Program-made: the position numbers and the translations under genes
Notes under the pieces: model-generated
Seen by the model: only the letters and a program-made list of their open reading frames with translations
The model's database searches: none
Told to the model about the DNA's origin: nothing
Shown here: in pieces, positions 21,136 through 27,523 of the stretch
Position numbering within the stretch: position 1 is the first letter of the stretch
Layout: the number at the start of each line of letters is the position of its first letter
Source: an uncultured Bacteroidales bacterium
Lineage (GTDB): Bacteria; Bacteroidota; Bacteroidia; Bacteroidales; Bacteroidaceae
Assembly: GCA_902801475.1 (NCBI GenBank)
Contig: CADCIO010000018.1
Location: 1-51,122 of the forward strand
Length of the DNA stretch: 51,122 bases
Direction of reading: 5' to 3'

Positions 21136-22884
21136 TTATTCATCCTTAATATTCTTACTTGCTGTCATACCTGCCAGTCTGCCATTAACGACAATGTCTG
21201 CCACACCGTTGCCACCCAGGCGGTTAGCACCATGAAGGCCTCCTGTCACCTCGCCGGCAGCATAGAGTCCTGGGATGGGCGTGCCGTCAGTGCGCAGCAC
21301 CTGTGTCTCAGTGTTCACGCTCAGTCCGCCCATCGTGTGATGGATGGCGGGAGTGACACAGACAGCATAATACGGCGCTGTCTGTAGAGAACCTGTCATC
21401 TCTGTGGCACTGCGTCCGAAGTCTTCATCAACACTCGCCTCCTGCAGGGCATTGTAGCGGTTCAGGGTCTCTGTCAGCGCATTGGCAGGGATGCCCACAG
21501 CGTTGGCGAGTTCGGTAACCGTTGCACCCTCGTTGAGCAGATGCTGGTTGGCGTAGGTCTCGATAGAAGCCAGCGACTGGCGCACGCCTTGGTCGAAGAT
21601 GAGGAAAGCCTTGCCGTCTGTCTGTGCGAGGATGGCGGCGGACACCACATCGCGTGTGCCCATCTCATTGCAGAAACGCATACCTTCACGGTTTACCAAG
21701 ATGGCACCGTTGCCGCGTACAGCCTCCGTGATGAGGATGTGGTTTGTGGCTTCTGCCGTAGGGTGAATCTGGATGTTCGCCATCTGTATGGTCGCGCCAC
21801 CGATGGCCGTCACCCAGCTGAAAGCGTCACCCGTGGCACCGGGATGGTTCAGCGTGGCAAAGCCCTTGAGCGAGGGCTGCAGACTGGTCACCATATCTAG
21901 GTTGGCACCAAAGCCGCCAGTGGCGATGATGACAGCCTTTGCCGTGAGCAAATAGTTGCTGCCGTCAGCATTCTGCACCTTCACGCCTGTCACACTGCCG
22001 CTTGCGTTCGAGAGCAGCCCCGTGACTTTGTTCAGTGTGCGTATCTCAATGTTCTTGGAAGACGTCGCTGCCCTAAGCACTTTCATCAGATGCGGACCAA
22101 TGGCTGTGCCGCCCTTGGGTCGATGTGTCCGCTTCACGCTGCTGCCGCCCATCAGTCCCACGTCGCTCAGGTCGGCGCCAAGCCCTGTCAGCCATGATAT
22201 GGTGCCAGGCGCATGCTCCACGAAGTTCCTTACCAGCGATGGGATGTTCTCATATTTGCCGCCTCTCATGATGTCATCGTAAAACAGCTGCTTGCTGTCC
22301 TCGATGCCGAGTTCTTTCTGAATATCCGTCTCTGCCGCATTGATGCCGCCGGTCGAATAGTTGGTGTTACCGCCGATGATTCCCTGCTTTTCCAGCACGA
22401 CAATCTTCAGGCTGCTGTCGGACTCTGCCGCCGCCACTGCTGCCGAGAGTCCCGCTCCGCCAGCGCCTATGATGGCAATATCGCATGTACCGTCTTTGTA
22501 GGTTTTGTTCCCATCCGCATGCTTGCCCATTGCCACCTGTAGCGCCATGTTGATGGCATCGATGACGCCTGTTGAAGTCAGTGTGGCACCCGTTATGCCA
22601 TCCACCTCCACACTCATCACATCAGTCTTTCCCACGGCATTTGCCACAAGCGTGTTGATGGTTTCCTGTGCAAAGGAAGACTCTGACTGGCTGACAACGG
22701 TCACCTTTTTCACCTGATGGTTCTCGACCGTCACCTTTACGATAATGCTTCCGCTACGCCCCTCACCGCTACCTGTCCACGTGCCATCCTGCAGCACCTG
22801 TTCTACAGGCTCCTGTTTGCCTTTGTCATCATTTGAGCAGGACGCCATAAAAAGAATGTTGAAGGCCAGTATGGCGGCCATCAT
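21136..22884 (-). CDS. FMN/FAD-dependent reductase lipoprotein (fumarate/urocanate reductase-like)
   Basis: A 582-residue exported flavoenzyme. Residues of about 33-115 form an FMN-binding domain with the covalent flavinylation motif DGITGATLTS (95-104, likely acceptor Thr101, attached by ApbE in relatives). From about 134 a FAD_binding_2 domain follows (DIAIIGAGGAGLSAAVAA, GGNTNYSTGGINAAET, HHTMGGLSV, GLYAAGEVTGGLHGANRLGGNG). This layout matches soluble fumarate- and urocanate-reductase flavoproteins that use small organic acids as electron acceptors. The substrate cannot be decided by eye. The lipobox MASC puts Cys16 after a hydrophobic segment. However, the N-terminus MMAAILAF has no positive charge, and an in-frame ATG at 22911 reading MVTKWTKL is separated from it only by a TGA at 22885-22887. 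The leader may be nonsense-mutated, lowering or abolishing export. Confidence 0.85.
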   Translation of the reverse strand: MMAAILAFNILFMASCSNDDKGKQEPVEQVLQDGTWTGSGEGRSGSIIVKVTVENHQVKKVTVVSQSESSFAQETINTLVANAVGKTDVMSVEVDGITGATLTSTGVIDAINMALQVAMGKHADGNKTYKDGTCDIAIIGAGGAGLSAAVAAAESDSSLKIVVLEKQGIIGGNTNYSTGGINAAETDIQKELGIEDSKQLFYDDIMRGGKYENIPSLVRNFVEHAPGTISWLTGLGADLSDVGLMGGSSVKRTHRPKGGTAIGPHLMKVLRAATSSKNIEIRTLNKVTGLLSNASGSVTGVKVQNADGSNYLLTAKAVIIATGGFGANLDMVTSLQPSLKGFATLNHPGATGDAFSWVTAIGGATIQMANIQIHPTAEATNHILITEAVRGNGAILVNREGMRFCNEMGTRDVVSAAILAQTDGKAFLIFDQGVRQSLASIETYANQHLLNEGATVTELANAVGIPANALTETLNRYNALQEASVDEDFGRSATEMTGSLQTAPYYAVCVTPAIHHTMGGLSVNTETQVLRTDGTPIPGLYAAGEVTGGLHGANRLGGNGVADIVVNGRLAGMTASKNIKDE

Positions 22885-22911
22885 TCATAGTTTTGTCCAT
22901 TTTGTCACCAT
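22885..22911 (-). other. In-frame upstream codons ending in TGA before the reductase gene
   Basis: Reading leftward from 22911: ATG, then codons for V T K W T K L, then TGA (22887-22885), then the ATG ATG used as start. The frame is the same as the reductase. The two lysines would supply the basic n-region missing from the downstream signal peptide, which suggests that this was once the true start. Confidence 0.7.
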
Positions 22912-23007
22912 GTCTGCTTTGGTTTAGTTTTACGATTGCAAATTACGTGAAAACAAAAGAAGCCACCAAACTTCTCTGAAAGTTTTTTCAATAAAAGGAT
23001 AAAAAAC

Positions 23008-23035
23008 ATCACGATCCCGTTGCTGAGGTCGTGAT
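23008..23035. repeat. Small hairpin upstream of the reductase gene
   Basis: ATCACGA (23008-23014) and TCGTGAT (23029-23035) form a perfect 7-bp stem with a 14-base loop. No T tract is adjacent; function unknown. Confidence 0.45.
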
Positions 23036-23200
23036 AGTCATGAATGTGATTCAGTCCTCTCCCTTCATCCATTTTCCATCATCCCTTTTCTCTCTTCTGA
23101 TTCTTTGATGACAAAAGAGTGGTTCCCAAACGAAGAATCGACAAACTTTTGAAACCTTTACCAGTAAATCAACTGAATTTACAATAATCCCTGTTTTCAC

Positions 23201-23256
23201 GAACATATGTTCAAGCGGCGATGAACATATGTTCATTGGCTATCGAACATATGTTC
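23201..23256. repeat. Three perfect 12-bp palindromes at 22-bp spacing
   Basis: GAACATATGTTC occurs at 23201-23212, 23223-23234 and 23245-23256, all exact and exactly 22 bases apart. Each is its own reverse complement. The spacing is close to two helical turns, so three dimeric proteins could bind the same DNA face. No gene overlaps. The nearest genes are the reductase (22.9 kb, pointing away) and the MNT gene (23.6 kb). Confidence 0.92.
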
Positions 23257-23314
23257 ATGACCAGAGGAACAGGTGTCTGTACTAAATCGAAGCAGTACTT
23301 TCATTGACAACTTC

Positions 23315-23453
23315 ACACGCCTAAAGGCAAAAGGTCGTGTGCCTTTAGCCATTTAATCGTGTGCCTTTAGGCAAATGATGGTGTGCCTAAAGCTGGTATC
23401 CGTATTAGCTTGATAAATTCTCCGTTTTGAATTGACAAGTTTCCCCTTTTAAG
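23315..23453. repeat. 22-bp-period array with GTGTGCCTTTAGGC core, then a second unit type
   Basis: Four units start at 23315, 23337, 23359 and 23381, each 22 bases. Units 2-4 begin GTGTGCCT; unit 1 begins ACACGCCTAAAGGC, so the core GCCTTTAGGC appears in both orientations. A different pair of 22-base units, starting TTGATAAATT (23410) and TTGACAAGTT (23432), follows immediately at the same step. Sequence changes between blocks but the 22-base step is kept. Confidence 0.85.
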
Positions 23454-23522
23454 TAGAGTGAATTTATAATGTTTGTGCTGATTAACTAAAATATTCTTGA
23501 AAATCCACAAAAAAACGATCCT

Positions 23523-23540
23523 TTTGTCACAATTGTCACA
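23523..23540. repeat. 18-bp direct repeat, left copy
   Basis: TTTGTCACAATTGTCACA; an identical 18-base copy is at 26628-26645. A stretch of A residues and ACG precedes both. The two copies lie on either side of the MNT/HEPN remnant and the three-gene operon. The repeat itself contains two direct TTGTCACA half-units. Confidence 0.85.
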
Positions 23541-23589
23541 CAGCATGAAAAAAGTAGAGGAATCCCTTGGTGGTGTCAGGAACAATCTC

Positions 23590-23597
23590 TATCTTTG
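23590..23597 (+). promoter_or_regulatory. -7 element of the MNT gene
   Basis: TATCTTTG is an exact TAnnTTTG match ending 31 bases before the ATG at 23629. Its position inside the longer open frame argues against any upstream start. Confidence 0.65.
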
Positions 23598-23628
23598 CAA
23601 ATGGAATCCCAATGATTCCCTTCACAAT

Positions 23629-23931
23629 ATGAACGAGATACTGAAACACGCACATCCATACATCACAACCTTATGCCGCAAACATGGGGTTAAGAACCTG
23701 TATGTGTTTGGTTCCGTGCTCACCACATCGTTCTCTGATAAGAGCGATGTAGATTTCCTTGTGGAGTTCGATACAGACAAGATTCCAGACTACTTCACCA
23801 ATTTCTTCGATTTGAAGTACGCATTAGAAGACACGATGGGACGTGACGTTGATCTTGTGGAAGAGAAAGCCATTCGGAATCCCATCTTCAAACGGAACAT
23901 TGAAAGGACAAAGATGAAGATATATGGATGA
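23629..23931 (+). CDS. MNT-type minimal nucleotidyltransferase
   Basis: A 100-residue protein starting MNEILKHAHPYITTLC. It has the nucleotidyltransferase motif GSVLTTSFSDKSDVDFLVEF, with the two catalytic aspartates in SDVDF, and the downstream Asp in GRDVDLVEE. Members of this family (MntA) usually pair with a HEPN-domain RNase (HepT), which they neutralise by adding nucleotides; together they act as a toxin-antitoxin or anti-phage module. Here the expected HEPN gene begins in an 8-base overlap at 23924 but stops after 23 codons. The start at 23629 is chosen because the -7 box lies just upstream; the frame is open for 44 earlier codons without family similarity. Confidence 0.85.
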   Translation: MNEILKHAHPYITTLCRKHGVKNLYVFGSVLTTSFSDKSDVDFLVEFDTDKIPDYFTNFFDLKYALEDTMGRDVDLVEEKAIRNPIFKRNIERTKMKIYG

Positions 23932-23995
23932 GAATGTACAGAAACATCTCTATGATGTGCTCAATGCATCATCATCAATCATCTATAACTATTGA
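23924..23995 (+). pseudogene. Truncated HEPN (HepT/DUF86) partner
   Basis: The frame ATG(23924)-TGA(23993-23995) encodes only 23 residues, MDENVQKHLYDVLNASSSII followed by three more. That opening resembles DUF86 HEPN proteins, which begin M-x-E/D-x-x-x-x-x-LYDxLxAxxxI and run to about 110-120 residues. It overlaps the MNT stop by eight bases, the normal arrangement for the pair. The rest, including the RX4-6H RNase motif, is absent and a terminator follows at 24018. The module is therefore probably toxin-less. Confidence 0.6.
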
Positions 23996-24017
23996 GGCTG
24001 GAAGTTGCATCTTTGTT

Positions 24018-24046
24018 GGGAGAATAATAATTACCTCTCCCTTTTT
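24018..24046 (+). terminator. Terminator after the MNT/HEPN remnant
   Basis: GGGAGA (24018-24023) pairs with TCTCCC (24036-24041), followed by five T residues (24042-24046). The T run touches the stop codon of the convergent minus-strand gene. Confidence 0.65.
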
Positions 24047-24777
24047 CATTCTATCTTACGATAATTCCAGGGACGAGTACATCGTTTGAACATCTTGCCA
24101 GAATAAAAGAAGTACTTTTTCTTCTCTTCTTCTGGAAGTAGTTTAAACTCCTCTTTGCTTATATCTTTTATTTCTTCTTTGATATAGTTTCTGTTTTTGT
24201 CCTTTATATATCTCCCATGCTCGTCTTTTTTGTATGCCGCAACATTGACTCGGCTTTCTGTTTTATATCCTCCAGTTGTTGTATGTTCTGTTACCCATTG
24301 AATATTGATGCCACTAAAGACAGAAATCCCCATTAGCATATCCTCATAAATATAGGTTGGGCGTTGTTCCTCTTTCCATCGTTTATTTACCAAATCATAA
24401 ACTTTATATTCACGAATCAAGAATGCAGCACGGTATTGTTTATCTTTTTCAAAAGTGACATCCATTCCTGAAACATGAAAATTGAGTGATCCTAATGGAT
24501 AATACTCCAAATCTCTATTCTTGACACGATCTGAAGTGTGGTACATAACAGGATCTTTTAATCCATTAGGATTTTCTTCATGATAATAGAATTCTATCTC
24601 CATAGGATAGATTCTACGAATATCATTAACCTGAAAGTATCCATCAAAGAAGACACCTTTAGCTATTTTTTCAAATTGCCTCTTCAACTCAGCGTTTTTT
24701 TCTTTTTCATCCTGTATAGAAGTAACGCCAATGAATGAATTAAGAATTGTTTGTAATGAATCGCAACAATTAGTCAT
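24046..24777 (-). CDS. Uncharacterised 243-residue protein, third gene of the PAD/peptidase cluster
   Basis: I do not recognise a named family with confidence. The protein has no signal peptide or membrane segment. Residues 50-125 carry the best-defined pattern: RIYPMEIEFYYHEE (55-68), DPVMYH (75-80), GSLNFHVSGMDVTF (96-109) and AAFLIREY (117-124). The order of Glu-containing strand, D-P-x-x-H, G-x-x-x-F-H and L-I-R recalls 3-methyladenine DNA glycosylases, but this is only a weak visual likeness. The C-terminus (about 180-243) is lysine- and glutamate-rich. The gene has its own -7 box 39 bases upstream and lies 75 bases after the peptidase gene. Low G+C and high Lys/Asn content differ from the flanking housekeeping genes and suggest acquisition by transfer. 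Confidence 0.75.
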   Translation of the reverse strand: MTNCCDSLQTILNSFIGVTSIQDEKEKNAELKRQFEKIAKGVFFDGYFQVNDIRRIYPMEIEFYYHEENPNGLKDPVMYHTSDRVKNRDLEYYPLGSLNFHVSGMDVTFEKDKQYRAAFLIREYKVYDLVNKRWKEEQRPTYIYEDMLMGISVFSGINIQWVTEHTTTGGYKTESRVNVAAYKKDEHGRYIKDKNRNYIKEEIKDISKEEFKLLPEEEKKKYFFYSGKMFKRCTRPWNYRKIE

Positions 24778-24816
24778 AATTAATTTTTACGTCTTGAAAC
24801 TTAATTAAATCGTTTG

Positions 24817-24824
24817 CAAAGATA
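24817..24824 (-). promoter_or_regulatory. -7 element before the 243-residue protein gene
   Basis: Plus-strand CAAAGATA reads TATCTTTG on the minus strand, 39 bases before the start codon. A weak -33 (GTTG) is at about the right distance. TTTGTCACAAT (24832 onward) beside it is a partial copy of the 18-bp repeat seen at 23523 and 26628. Confidence 0.55.
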
Positions 24825-24852
24825 CAAATACTTTGTCACAATAACAACAATA

Positions 24853-25560
24853 TTATATTTTCTTGTCAAAATGGGTGTCTTGTATGAGAGGATTATCATG
24901 TATTATCAATATCGTATCGACACATACCTTATCATTTTCATAATGATTTATATCTGTTGTTGTTTTATTATCGGGTGAAAGATAGTCGAGGTCTATCACG
25001 TTATTCCAAATTTGCATAAATGGCAGCATCCTTCCTGGGTCTAAACAAAATAAACGTAAACGACTTTTGCTTTCTCTTTTGTATGCAATAGCAACAAGGG
25101 CATGACCCTTCTCTGAATTTCTTTTAAAGCCGAGTAGTACAGGTCTCCTCACATCCAATTGAGCCCTAATCTTTTCATGCAATTCTCTCCGGCTGACAGA
25201 ATTAAATCTTTCTGGTGTTGTCGTAAATACTTCAGAAAGTTTTTCACCAAAACACACGTTCAATTTGCTGGAAAGGTCATCAAATATATGGCCACCTCTA
25301 CAAAGCGATTTAAAACTATATAGAAATAGACGTTGGATGCGGTCAACAAAATCGTTGTCTTTTGCGCATCCGCGATCTGTCAAATCTTCCCAGTCAAGTT
25401 TCTTGTGAAAGATTAACATCATCAACAAGCTGTAAACAGCACATGAGCCATCAAGGTCACCTTGCTCAGCAAACACTCTTGTGGGACGACCGCTTCTTCC
25501 TATTGCACGCAGTCTTTCTCCATCAAAGATGATATTTTTTATGAATTTGGCAGTAAACAT
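24853..25560 (-). CDS. Papain-like cysteine peptidase family protein
   Basis: A 235-residue cytoplasmic protein. Residues 33-42 read QGDLDGSCAV, the oxyanion glutamine (Gln33) and nucleophile (Cys40) of papain-like folds, followed by a hydrophobic helix. GHALVAIAY at 152-160 supplies the histidine (His153), and LDPG at 173-176 the aspartate (Asp174). All three catalytic positions are intact, so activity as a peptidase, transglutaminase or deamidase is possible. The substrate is unknown. No signal peptide is visible, so it probably acts inside the cell. Its ATG lies 22 bases inside the 3' end of the PAD-family gene, which implies translational coupling. It could be C39- or C58-like; the family assignment rests on the motifs only. 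Confidence 0.72.
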   Translation of the reverse strand: MFTAKFIKNIIFDGERLRAIGRSGRPTRVFAEQGDLDGSCAVYSLLMMLIFHKKLDWEDLTDRGCAKDNDFVDRIQRLFLYSFKSLCRGGHIFDDLSSKLNVCFGEKLSEVFTTTPERFNSVSRRELHEKIRAQLDVRRPVLLGFKRNSEKGHALVAIAYKRESKSRLRLFCLDPGRMLPFMQIWNNVIDLDYLSPDNKTTTDINHYENDKVCVDTILIIHDNPLIQDTHFDKKI

Positions 25561-26432
25561 ATTGTACTTGGTTTTGGTAATTCCTTACTTTCTTCTTCTA
25601 TCGGTAAATCCATTTGAACATTCCACGTTGTGCAGTTCAATGCACCACCTTCTTGAACGATGCTTTCACACCCCCATATGGAATGGCATTCACATTCAGG
25701 GAAAGCCTCAGTAATCTGTCTGAAAGCTTTCTCTATCAACTTGTCTTCCATGGTAGGGATGAAAATGTGCTGACCTACATGCAGGAAATTGATGTAAGCC
25801 CAACTTTTGTCTGTATATGTGCCATAGTGAAGTTCAGATATCTCAAAATGAGCTTTCAGGACAGACAACATTTTTTTGCGCAATGCTTTGTCGAAGTCGC
25901 AATAGTTGTTCAGCAGCACTCGCCCTTCGCCCATATATCTCACCATCCCGTCCGCATGCCCATATTCATCATATACATCTTGTGGAATCAACACCACCTC
26001 AGCTTCCAGCAATTGGCTAAGGGCATGAATCAACGCACTTTTCTCATAGTGAGGATTTTCTCTGATGATTTTATCGGTTAAGATAACTTTGTCGCCACAA
26101 CCGACCACGTTGCCACCATCAAGGATGATGTCTGAATCTATCACTTCAATACAAAGTTCTGAAAGAACAGCAGAAGTGTCGGGTTTGTATTCAGGGCTTT
26201 CACGAAGATAATCAGGGTCGTAGCAGAATCTCACAAACTTATCTTTACGCACCTGCACAGGCATGTAGTCACGTGCCCAGATATGGAGTGGCGATGAAGT
26301 TTGCGGCAACATTTCCCACGCAATCTTTTGACGATGGAAGACATTAACCAAACGTGTTGCAACATCCAAATATTTCACAAAAGTAAGTCCTTTTGCAAAA
26401 TACACCTTGTTTGTATAAAAATTATCAATCAT
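25539..26432 (-). CDS. Agmatine deiminase / PAD-family guanidino-group enzyme
   Basis: A 297-residue protein of the peptidylarginine-deiminase superfamily. All signature blocks are present: IWARDYMPV (51-59), DGGNVVG (105-111), YGHADGMVRY (157-166, with His159 and Asp161) and GGALNCTTW (262-270, nucleophile Cys267). Relatives hydrolyse agmatine or other guanidino compounds to carbamoylated products plus ammonia. It is shorter than ordinary AguA (about 340-370 residues), and there is no N-carbamoylputrescine amidase next to it, which argues against the usual polyamine pathway. It heads an operon with the cysteine peptidase gene, overlapping it by 22 bases. A complete -33/-7 promoter lies 41 bases upstream. 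Confidence 0.85.
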   Translation of the reverse strand: MIDNFYTNKVYFAKGLTFVKYLDVATRLVNVFHRQKIAWEMLPQTSSPLHIWARDYMPVQVRKDKFVRFCYDPDYLRESPEYKPDTSAVLSELCIEVIDSDIILDGGNVVGCGDKVILTDKIIRENPHYEKSALIHALSQLLEAEVVLIPQDVYDEYGHADGMVRYMGEGRVLLNNYCDFDKALRKKMLSVLKAHFEISELHYGTYTDKSWAYINFLHVGQHIFIPTMEDKLIEKAFRQITEAFPECECHSIWGCESIVQEGGALNCTTWNVQMDLPIEEESKELPKPSTICLLPNS

Positions 26433-26473
26433 AATAATTAAATTATTAATATTCAGTTATTTACGTTTTTCCA

Positions 26474-26505
26474 CAAAGGTATATACTTCTTCCTTCCCCA
26501 CCAAA
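26474..26505 (-). promoter_or_regulatory. Promoter of the PAD/peptidase operon
   Basis: Minus strand: TTTG (26505-26502), 20 bases, TACCTTTG (26481-26474). This is an ideal Bacteroidetes promoter, so the operon is probably expressed under normal growth. Confidence 0.8.
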
Positions 26506-26627
26506 TAAAACTTGTTAAATCTTGTTAAGGATTTCGAAAGAGTTATTATAAATAATTTATTAATATTCAATCATTTGTGTAGCAATTAATAATAGCACCT
26601 ATAATGCATACAAAAAACGGGGTGTCC

Positions 26628-26645
26628 TTTGTCACAATTGTCACA
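26628..26645. repeat. 18-bp direct repeat, right copy
   Basis: TTTGTCACAATTGTCACA, identical to 23523-23540 and in the same orientation, about 3.1 kb apart. The copies bracket all genes of the accessory island. Confidence 0.85.
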
Positions 26646-26683
26646 GATTGGTGAATTTTCAGGAAACATCATTGTTTTTCAAC

Positions 26684-26740
26684 AAGGCACGGTTATTTCT
26701 CAGCAGAGGCAGGTTATTGGGCAATAAGGCACCATTATTG
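26684..26740. repeat. Three degenerate AGGCA-GGTTATT units, 20-22 bp apart
   Basis: AAGGCACGGTTATT (26684), GAGGCAGGTTATT (26706) and AAGGCACCATTATT (26726) recur at steps of 22 and about 20 bases. It is a weaker example of the arrays at 23.2, 23.3 and 27.3 kb. Confidence 0.6.
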
Positions 26741-26826
26741 GAAGATTATCTTTGGTTCATCCGACAAATGCATAGTTAATCAACAAATAAATGAATAATA
26801 AGAAAGATAGCTTATCTTTCACTCGA

Positions 26827-26978
26827 CAGTCTCAAATCTCAGTCTCAATTAGAAAAAAAGCCATCATTTACTTCAAAACATCTCTTTATAAAGCTTATAA
26901 CTAATTAATAATTAAATAGTTATATATAGACAAGGCGGGTATTGACACCTCTTAAAAATTAACTGAGATTTGAGACTG
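26827..26978. repeat. 17-bp inverted repeats enclosing 118 bp of AT-rich DNA
   Basis: CAGTCTCAAATCTCAGT (26827-26843) is the exact reverse complement of bases 26962-26978. Each arm is itself made of repeated AGTCTCA steps. The interior holds no ORF and no exact TAnnTTTG box on either strand. It may be a non-autonomous mobile element end pair, an invertible segment, or a regulatory structure. Confidence 0.8.
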
Positions 26979-27300
26979 AGACTATTTTTATTGGTAATGG
27001 ACTGGTCAAAATATTGTCAATCAATAAATTGCAATACTTTAGTAAGGCCACTCCGATGATGCTGAGACTCCAAAAAAGGTATAGAAAGCATCAAATTCCT
27101 TCTCTCAAAGGCCTCAAATGACATACTAAAGCTACTTTTCCGATGCTTTTCCTACTTTTGGGCACATATCAGCTTCCCAAAAAATCAGCACCTCAACCTC
27201 ATTTGGATGGAACTTTGTGGCATAATGGCTACCATTGTTGCAGAAAACAACGTTGAATGCCGTCATTTTTGCAACCAAAAAAAGAAAAAATTGCTACCCT

Positions 27301-27457
27301 ACGAGGGAAAAAACACGCTCCAACGAGAGAGCATAAATAGTACGCCGTTTCGAGATCAACGAAACGCCGTATAAAGACCCTCGAAACGCCGTTGTTTAAA
27401 TTGCTAACGGCAAAGCATCAAAGAGGTGACGGCAATCCATTGCTTTGCCGTCGGCAA
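27301..27457. repeat. 22-bp-period array before the valS terminator
   Basis: ACGAG starts at 27301 and 27323; ACGCCGT at 27342, 27364 and 27386; ACGGCAA at 27407 and 27429; TCGGCAA at 27451. Within each block the step is exactly 22 bases, and the core changes between blocks. ACGGCAAAGCA (27407-27417) also pairs with TGCTTTGCCGT (27441-27451). The remaining intergenic sequence from 26980 to 27300 shows no ORF or other structure I can support. Confidence 0.8.
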
Positions 27458-27470
27458 AAAGCAAGAAAAA

Positions 27471-27503
27471 AAAGAAGCACATCCGAGGGGGACATGCTTC
27501 TTT
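27471..27503 (-). terminator. Terminator of valS
   Basis: AAAGAAGCA (27471-27479) and TGCTTCTTT (27495-27503) form a 9-bp stem. On the minus strand the hairpin is followed by a run of T residues (plus-strand A run before 27471). It lies about 20 bases after the valS stop. Confidence 0.85.
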
Positions 27504-27523
27504 CCTGTTGGACAGTGTGAGGT

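Noticed and set aside
23051..23236. 61-codon minus-strand frame between the reductase and MNT genes
   Set aside because: It runs into the palindrome array, has no promoter or recognisable protein features.
23201..23453. 22-bp repeats as CRISPR
   Set aside because: Step too short for repeat plus spacer, cores palindromic and variable, no cas genes.
22930..27520. Prophage or integrative element
   Set aside because: No integrase, transposase, portal or replication gene was found; only repeats and accessory genes.
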